DNA from: Verrucomicrobiota bacterium | GTDB lineage: Bacteria > Verrucomicrobiota > Verrucomicrobiia > Methylacidiphilales > Verrucolacustridaceae | Length of the DNA: 10,349 nt | Assembly (NCBI GenBank): GCA_010028775.1 | Contig: RHAF01000043.1 | Coordinates: 1 to 10,349 of the forward strand | Reading direction: 5' to 3' | Shown here: piece after piece, positions 5,604 through 10,349 of the stretch | How positions within the stretch are numbered: the first letter of the stretch is position 1 | Layout of the letters: each line of letters starts with the position of its first letter | Position numbers and translations under genes: made by a program | Notes under the pieces: model-generated | The model's input: the letters and a program-made list of their open reading frames with translations, nothing else | The model's database searches: none | Told to the model about the DNA's origin: nothing

Positions 5604-7244
5604 TTAAATTCCATCCCCATACGACCGGATCAAAAAAAATTCTCCTGAACGGCCGACAATCTCCCACTTTGCCGGATCAAATTCCTCCCGGAAAACGTGG
5701 CGCAGGATGATTCCCTCCACCCTCTGACCCTTGCCCAAGCCCGCTCGAAGTTCCTCGGGTTTTTCAAAGAATCGCCCCTTGGCCTCCGCGGGAGGTTCGA
5801 CCACCACATCCGCATCCGCCGGGTTGATCCAGACCCTCCGATCGGTGGTGAAAAGAAGGCCAGCCGCCCGAGCCCGGTAGATAAAGAGCCTCTCCGGCTG
5901 ATGTTTTTCCACCAACTGTGCCAGCGATCGCACACTCGCTTGCCTTCCAAGGAGATCGTTGATCCTCTCCATTTCCAGACAGGCCCCATGCCATATCAAG
6001 ATGGCCACCCCGGCCAAAGCCCCCACGCAGGTCAAAGGTTTTTCCCTCCTTTTCCATGCCACCAGCCCCAGGCTGACCACCGCGAAAGGCACCCCAATCA
6101 AATAGGGAATGGAGGGATAAACCCCGGCGGCCTCCGACCAAAAGAATTGGACGGACCATAGAAACGGACTGAAAACCAGCAGGATGCCCCAAGCCGTCCC
6201 CCACCCGATTTTCGTCCAGGCCGAGCGAGTTCCTTTTTCCAGCCAAGTTGCCAAAGCCAGGGCCAAAGATGGGTAAAGCGGAAGAATATAGGTAAGAAGT
6301 TTGGATCCGCTGCAACTGACGAGTCCAAAGGGCACCACCACTGTTGAACCCAGAGCCCACTGAACCGGGGACAGGGATCGTTCACGGATTTTTTTCCAGG
6401 TAGCCAGGCTCAGGCCGGGTAAAAATCCGGTCCACGGAACAGCCCCCAAGGCCAAAATCGGAAGGAAAAACCAAAACGGCTTCGACCTCCCATGGGTGGT
6501 GCTGGCAAACCTTTCCACCAACTCATAGCCCAGGAAATATTTCCAAAGTTCGGGGTATTTCCAACTCACCGCCACAAACCAGCTGAGGGAGACCCCCGTC
6601 ATCAAGAGCATTCCCTTCCTCCAAGGAAGTCCCAGTCTTTGCCCCCCAGCCCGCAAGGCCACCGTCCAGGCCAAGGCGGCCGTCAGGGGAACCACCCAGG
6701 CCATCGGGCCTTTGGCCAAAAACCCAAGCCCCATGCAAAGGAAAAAAAGAAATCCGGCCTTACGATCCGGATCCCCCGTACCCACCCGCACCAAACAGGC
6801 CAAGGCCGACGTGATCCAAAAGGTCAGGGTGGTGTCTAACGTGATCTGCCGGCCCAAGGCGTATGGTTCCAGCATCGATGCCAAAATCAGGGCCGCCATC
6901 CACCCCAGCCTTCGCCCCCCCAGCCTCCATCCCATCCAACCCGTCAGCCAGATCGTCCCAAAAAAGGCCAAGGCGGAGGGCAGACGAGCCGTCCACTCCG
7001 AAATGCCCAGGATGCGGTACCCGGCCGCACCAACCCAATAGACCAGGGGTGGTTTGTAGAACTGCTCAATCCCATTGAGCCGCGGAACCAGATAGTCCCC
7101 GCCGCCCATCATTTCTCTACCGATCTGGGCAAATCGACCCTCGTCCGGCTCCAACAACCCGAAGGAGCCCAAAAATGGAAACGCCACGCAGGCGGCAAAA
7201 ATCGCCAATCCCCACCGATCCCTCCGTGTCATTTCCCAACCCAT
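5604..7244 (-). CDS. ArnT/PMT_2-like integral membrane glycosyltransferase (GT39/GT83 type)
   Basis: This 546-residue polytopic protein resembles ArnT and other transferases that move a sugar from a polyprenyl-phosphate donor to an acceptor on the outer face of the inner membrane. The first periplasmic loop has EPDEGRFAQIGREMM (32-46) with the acidic pair Asp34-Glu35 expected at the active site, then FYKPPLVYW (62-70). ITLDTTLTFW (134-143), LAKGPMAWVVP (176-186), ERFASTTHGRSKPFWFFLP (244-262) and SGSKLLTYILPLYP (312-325) match the ArnT order. About a dozen hydrophobic helices lie up to residue 420; residues about 430-546 are a soluble C-terminal domain. The start may be ATG 7244 or ATG 7232. 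No arnA-D genes are adjacent, so the donor sugar and the acceptor (lipid A, protein or polysaccharide) cannot be assigned and arnT is not used as a name. The gene is divergent from asnB, separated by a repeat. Confidence 0.85.
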   Translation of the reverse strand: MGWEMTRRDRWGLAIFAACVAFPFLGSFGLLEPDEGRFAQIGREMMGGGDYLVPRLNGIEQFYKPPLVYWVGAAGYRILGISEWTARLPSALAFFGTIWLTGWMGWRLGGRRLGWMAALILASMLEPYALGRQITLDTTLTFWITSALACLVRVGTGDPDRKAGFLFFLCMGLGFLAKGPMAWVVPLTAALAWTVALRAGGQRLGLPWRKGMLLMTGVSLSWFVAVSWKYPELWKYFLGYELVERFASTTHGRSKPFWFFLPILALGAVPWTGFLPGLSLATWKKIRERSLSPVQWALGSTVVVPFGLVSCSGSKLLTYILPLYPSLALALATWLEKGTRSAWTKIGWGTAWGILLVFSPFLWSVQFFWSEAAGVYPSIPYLIGVPFAVVSLGLVAWKRREKPLTCVGALAGVAILIWHGACLEMERINDLLGRQASVRSLAQLVEKHQPERLFIYRARAAGLLFTTDRRVWINPADADVVVEPPAEAKGRFFEKPEELRAGLGKGQRVEGIILRHVFREEFDPAKWEIVGRSGEFFLIRSYGDGI

Positions 7245-7264
7245 CCGCCGATCATGCCCGCCTC

Positions 7265-7292
7265 AACTTAAACTTAAACTTAAACTTAAACT
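7265..7292. repeat. Hexanucleotide tandem repeat (ACTTAA), about 4.7 copies
   Basis: A perfect period-6 repeat of ACTTAA units fills 28 bases of the 97-base region between the divergent glycosyltransferase gene (start 7244) and asnB (start 7342). It is strikingly AT-rich against the G+C-rich surroundings. Each unit contains TAAACT, which loosely resembles a -10 box. Since the unit is six bases, slippage would change promoter or leader spacing and not a reading frame. The remaining intergenic sequence shows no convincing promoter or terminator. Confidence 0.85.
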
Positions 7293-7341
7293 GCCGCTGT
7301 CCTCGCTTGAAACCGAACGCCTTGTCCTCGATTCTCTGGAG

Positions 7342-9234
7342 ATGTGCGGCATCGCCGGCTTCACCACGCATCGTCACCTACCGGACAATCCGGAGGCGGC
7401 TCTCCGGGGCATGACCCAAGCCCTCTCCCACCGCGGGCCGGATGCCGAGGGCGCCTACGCCGATTCCGCCGTTCGTTTGGGTCATCGGCGTCTCAGCATT
7501 CTGGACCTGGCAGGCGGCGGGCAACCCATGTCCTCCGCCGACGGCCGTTGGCACATTGTTTTTAACGGGGAGATCTACAACTATCTGGAGCTTCGCCGGG
7601 ATCTGGAGGCCCGGGGCGCGGTCTTTCAAACCCAATCCGACACGGAGGTTCTTCTCCAGGCCTGGGCGGAGGATGGCGCGGATTGCCTCCCCCGTCTCAA
7701 CGGGATGTTCGCCTTTGCCATATGGGATGCCCGGGAAAAGAGGCTGACCCTGGCCCGCGACCCTCTAGGCATCAAACCCCTCTACTACGCCAATCACCGG
7801 GGCGAGCTTCTTTTCGCCTCGGAGCTTCGCTCCCTCCTGCGGTTCACGGGGTTCAAACCCGGCCTCGATCCCGCCTCGATCAACAAGTACCTCGCCCTCG
7901 GCTATATCCCCGCTCCCTCCACCGCCTACGCCGGGGTCCGCAAGCTGGAGCCGGGACAGATAGTCGTCTGGTCCCCCGCCGGTCGACGCACCGAATATTT
8001 CTGGGATCTTCCCATCGAGGACAATCCCGTCGGAGCCGGAACCTTCGACGAGTCCGCCGAGACCACCCGGGACCTGCTCCGGGAAGCCGTTCGCTACCAG
8101 CTCCGCAGCGATGTCGAGGTGGGCATCCTTCTCAGCGGGGGTATCGACTCCAGTGCTGTGGCCGCCTTGGCTGCCCCGCTGGCCGGAAAAAAACTGCACT
8201 CCTTTTCCATCGGTTTTTCCGAAGCCTCCTACAACGAACTCCCTTACGCCGAAATGGTCGCACGCAAGGTCGGCACGGAACACCATCACCAGACGCTTTC
8301 ACCCGCCGAGGTGGCGGGCGCCCTGCCCCAAATCTATCGCGGGCTGGACGAGCCGTTGGGGGACGCCTCTCTCGTGCCCACTTGGTTTCTCGCCCGGTTG
8401 GCCGCCTCCCGGGTGAAAACCGTGCTGGGCGGGGACGGCGGCGACGAACTCTTCGCCGGCTACCCCAGTTTTCAGGCCCACCTGCTGATGGAGCGGCTCT
8501 CATTCCTGCCTGTTGGGGTTCGCAACGCCATTAACCATGTCATCCAACGGATGCCTGTTTCCCACAACTATAAGAGCATCCCTTTTCTCCTGGCCCAGTT
8601 TCTCAAAGGCCTCGGATTGCCCGCCGAGATTCGCTTCCTCCTTTGGATGGGCGCCTGCGGCAATCACGAGCGGCGGGACCTCCTGGCGCCCGATGTCCGT
8701 CAGGAGCTTCACCGCCACAACGCCTTTGAGGATGTCACCCGGTTGGCCTACCGCAGCGGCCTGTCCGGTGGTCTCGAGAGGATTTTCTACCTCTGCACCA
8801 AGCTCTACCTCCAGGAATGCGTCCTCATGAAGGTGGACCGGGCCAGCATGGCCCACTCCCTTGAAGTGCGCGTTCCCTTCCTCGATATCGATCTCGTCAC
8901 CCACGCCTTCTCCCTGCGGGCGGACTACAAGCTCCGGGGCCGCCAAACCAAGCTGATTCTCAAGCAGGCGCTAAAAAATGATCTCCCCCCCGCCATCCTG
9001 CAAAGAAAAAAGGCCGGCTTTGCCATGCCCGTGGCCGCCTGGCTCCAGCAGGACCTCAAGTCGTGGGCCATGGACCTGACCGACATGCGGATCGTCGAAT
9101 CGACCGGTGTTCTTGATGCCAAATTCGTACGCCAAATGACCGAGGAACACCTCCAACGCCGGGCCGACCACCGCCGCTCCCTCTGGTCCGTTCTCGCCTT
9201 CCTCGCCTGGTGGAGAGAGGCGAAGAACGCCTAA
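7342..9234 (+). CDS. asnB: Asparagine synthetase, glutamine-hydrolysing (AsnB type)
   Basis: AsnB adenylates aspartate with ATP and amidates it with ammonia released from glutamine, giving asparagine; relatives act on other carboxylates in envelope polymer or secondary metabolism. The 630-residue protein starts MCGIAGF, so the nucleophile Cys2 fixes the start at 7342. The glutaminase domain (about 2-200) shows LSHRGPD (28-34), GHRRLSILD (47-55), FNGEIYN (74-80), SDTEVLL (99-105) and ARDPLGIKPLYY (138-149). The synthetase domain (about 240-600) shows the PP-loop LLSGGIDSS (263-271), LGGDGGDELFAGYP (362-375), and later MKVDRASMAHSLEVRVPFLD. GGAG directly abuts the ATG, so initiation does not look canonical. 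Length and motifs are close to AsnB and to amidotransferases found in exopolysaccharide clusters; only the ArnT-like neighbour hints at the latter. It converges on nadB with interlocked stops. Confidence 0.93.
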   Translation: MCGIAGFTTHRHLPDNPEAALRGMTQALSHRGPDAEGAYADSAVRLGHRRLSILDLAGGGQPMSSADGRWHIVFNGEIYNYLELRRDLEARGAVFQTQSDTEVLLQAWAEDGADCLPRLNGMFAFAIWDAREKRLTLARDPLGIKPLYYANHRGELLFASELRSLLRFTGFKPGLDPASINKYLALGYIPAPSTAYAGVRKLEPGQIVVWSPAGRRTEYFWDLPIEDNPVGAGTFDESAETTRDLLREAVRYQLRSDVEVGILLSGGIDSSAVAALAAPLAGKKLHSFSIGFSEASYNELPYAEMVARKVGTEHHHQTLSPAEVAGALPQIYRGLDEPLGDASLVPTWFLARLAASRVKTVLGGDGGDELFAGYPSFQAHLLMERLSFLPVGVRNAINHVIQRMPVSHNYKSIPFLLAQFLKGLGLPAEIRFLLWMGACGNHERRDLLAPDVRQELHRHNAFEDVTRLAYRSGLSGGLERIFYLCTKLYLQECVLMKVDRASMAHSLEVRVPFLDIDLVTHAFSLRADYKLRGRQTKLILKQALKNDLPPAILQRKKAGFAMPVAAWLQQDLKSWAMDLTDMRIVESTGVLDAKFVRQMTEEHLQRRADHRRSLWSVLAFLAWWREAKNA

Positions 9235-10349
9235 ATCTCCCCCGACCGAATCAACGTGTCCTTCGCCCGTTTCTGTAGCTTGGGGTAATCGGCATTGGCA
9301 TTCAGACCCCGGCTCTCATGCCTTCGCAAGGCTGACTCAACGATCAATGCGGCACAAAGGGCGAGGTTTCGCAGCTCCAGCAGATCGGCGGTCACCCGGA
9401 AATCCCAATAAAACTCCTGCACCTCCTGCTGCAAAAGGCGAAGCCGGGACTGGGCACGCAGGAGCCGTTTTTGGGTCCGGGCGATTCCAACATAGTCCCA
9501 CATCAACTGACGGATCTCCTTCCAATTATGGGTGATGACCACCAGTTCGTCCGCATCGTGGGCCTTACCTTCCTTCCACTTCGGCACGATCACCGGTCCG
9601 GGAAGCCGAGCCAGTTTTACAGGAAGGCTTTCCGCTGCACGGTGCGCCATCACCAGCGCCTCGAGGAGAGAATTACTCGCCAGACGGTTGGCCCCGTGCA
9701 ATCCCGTGCAAGCCACCTCCCCAAGGGCCAGTAGCCCGGACAACGGGGTGGTCCCGTCCAGTTCCGCGGGAATTCCCCCGCACTGGTAGTGCGCCGCCGG
9801 CACCACAGGTATGGGCTGCCGGGCCGGATCGATTCCCAAGCCGCGCAGGGTGGAGGTGATCGCCGGAAAACGCTTCTCCAAAAACTCCGCCCCCCGCGCA
9901 CGAATGTCCACAAACACGCAGGCATCGCCACTCTCCTTCATCTCTTCGTCGATGGCCCGAGCCAGGATATCCCGGGGAGCCAGGGATCCCCGTGGATCCG
10001 TCCTGCGGGTGAAGTCGCGGCCCTGGCCATCCACCACCACCCCCCCTTCTCCCCGCAGGGCTTCCGAAATGAGAAACGTGGGGGCTGCCGGATGAAAAAG
10101 ACAGGTAGGGTGGAATTGGACGAATTCCATGTTGGCGATGGACACTCCGGCCCGGTACGCCATGGCCACCCCGTCCCCCGTCGCGATGGCCGGATTGGTG
10201 GTGTAAAGGTAACACTTGCCGCATCCCCCCGTGGCCAAAACGACCATCTGGGCGGGAATCGCCTCCACCCGGTGGGTGGAACCATCCAAAGCATACAGAC
10301 CCAAAACCCGGTCCGGCCCTTTCTTTTTCAGTTTTTTGGAGGTGATCAG
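9231..10349 (-). CDS. nadB: L-aspartate oxidase NadB, 5' end beyond the right window edge
   Basis: NadB oxidises L-aspartate to iminoaspartate with FAD, the first step of de novo NAD synthesis, feeding quinolinate synthase NadA. The frame is open to the window edge, where it reads LITSKKLKKKGPDRV..., so 372 C-terminal residues are present and the N-terminal FAD-binding part (roughly 150-180 residues) is missing. Visible motifs, in order: VVLATGGCG, TTNPAIATGDG, NMEFVQFHPT, LISEALRGEGG, RDILARAIDEEM, VPAAHYQCGGIP and GLHGANRLASNSLLEALV, followed by a helical C-terminal domain (LLELRNLALCAALI). These separate it from the succinate and fumarate flavoprotein paralogues. A TTG at 10304 lies inside the conserved fold and is not the real start. 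The TAG stop at 9233-9231 overlaps the asnB TAA. Confidence 0.93.
   Translation of the reverse strand: MITSKKLKKKGPDRVLGLYALDGSTHRVEAIPAQMVVLATGGCGKCYLYTTNPAIATGDGVAMAYRAGVSIANMEFVQFHPTCLFHPAAPTFLISEALRGEGGVVVDGQGRDFTRRTDPRGSLAPRDILARAIDEEMKESGDACVFVDIRARGAEFLEKRFPAITSTLRGLGIDPARQPIPVVPAAHYQCGGIPAELDGTTPLSGLLALGEVACTGLHGANRLASNSLLEALVMAHRAAESLPVKLARLPGPVIVPKWKEGKAHDADELVVITHNWKEIRQLMWDYVGIARTQKRLLRAQSRLRLLQQEVQEFYWDFRVTADLLELRNLALCAALIVESALRRHESRGLNANADYPKLQKRAKDTLIRSGEI

Noticed and set aside
5309..5710. 133-residue frame containing AGVAELADATDSKSVARK
   Set aside because: This peptide is the well-known artefact of translating a tRNA-Leu gene; the tRNA folds fully at 5480-5563.
7683..8534. 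283-residue frame in another phase inside asnB
   Set aside because: It covers the conserved glutaminase and PP-loop region of AsnB, is very Arg and Pro-rich, and is a codon-bias shadow.
9673..10224. 183-residue and other alternative frames within nadB
   Set aside because: They overlap highly conserved NadB motifs in a different phase and show the same Gly, Arg and Pro-rich shadow composition.
10304..10304. TTG at 10304 as the true nadB start
   Set aside because: The frame stays open upstream to 10349, and the conserved flavoprotein fold requires a long N-terminal part, so the gene is cut by the window.

Overview
The window is an ordinary-looking chromosomal segment, by eye roughly 60% G+C, from a bacterium that is probably Gram-negative. 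Two genes for phosphatidylethanolamine synthesis and an ArnT-like membrane glycosyltransferase point that way. An FO (deazaflavin) synthase pair is uncommon in Gram-negative bacteria. Together with the short phosphatidylserine decarboxylase it would fit a PVC-group (e.g. Verrucomicrobiota) or candidate-phylum lineage, but this placement is a low-confidence inference. No phage, transposon, CRISPR or obvious horizontally transferred block is visible.

Layout. (1) 1-2164, minus strand: cofG and cofH, joined by an ATGA stop/start overlap. They encode the two radical-SAM subunits that make FO, the chromophore precursor of coenzyme F420. A further gene begins 46 bases after cofH with a good Shine-Dalgarno and runs off the left edge after six codons. 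(2) 2194-3641, plus strand: psd and pssA overlap by 13 bases and form a compact phosphatidylserine/phosphatidylethanolamine unit, divergent from cofG. (3) 3642-5401, minus strand: a membrane-anchored subtilisin-family (S8) protease with a CARDB-like C-terminal domain, then a small one-helix membrane protein whose stop codon abuts that of pssA. (4) 5480-5563, plus strand: tRNA-Leu with anticodon CAA. (5) 5604-7244, minus strand: an ArnT/PMT-type polyprenyl-phosphate-sugar glycosyltransferase. (6) 7245-7341: a short divergent intergenic region carrying a hexanucleotide tandem repeat. (7) 7342-9234, plus strand: glutamine-hydrolysing asparagine synthetase AsnB. (8) 9231-10349, minus strand: nadB (L-aspartate oxidase), convergent with asnB with interlocked stop codons, its 5' end cut by the right window edge.

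The genes fall into small independent units: deazaflavin cofactor synthesis, phospholipid synthesis, envelope proteolysis, envelope glycosylation, asparagine synthesis (or amidotransfer) and NAD synthesis. AsnB (aspartate to asparagine) and NadB (aspartate to iminoaspartate) both consume aspartate, but they are convergent and not an operon. Genes are tightly packed, starts are often TTG or GTG, and no gene-free stretch exceeds 100 bases. I found no clear previously undescribed system. The points most worth a second look are the FO synthase operon with its cut-off downstream partner, the hexanucleotide repeat between divergent genes, and the small membrane protein behind the protease.
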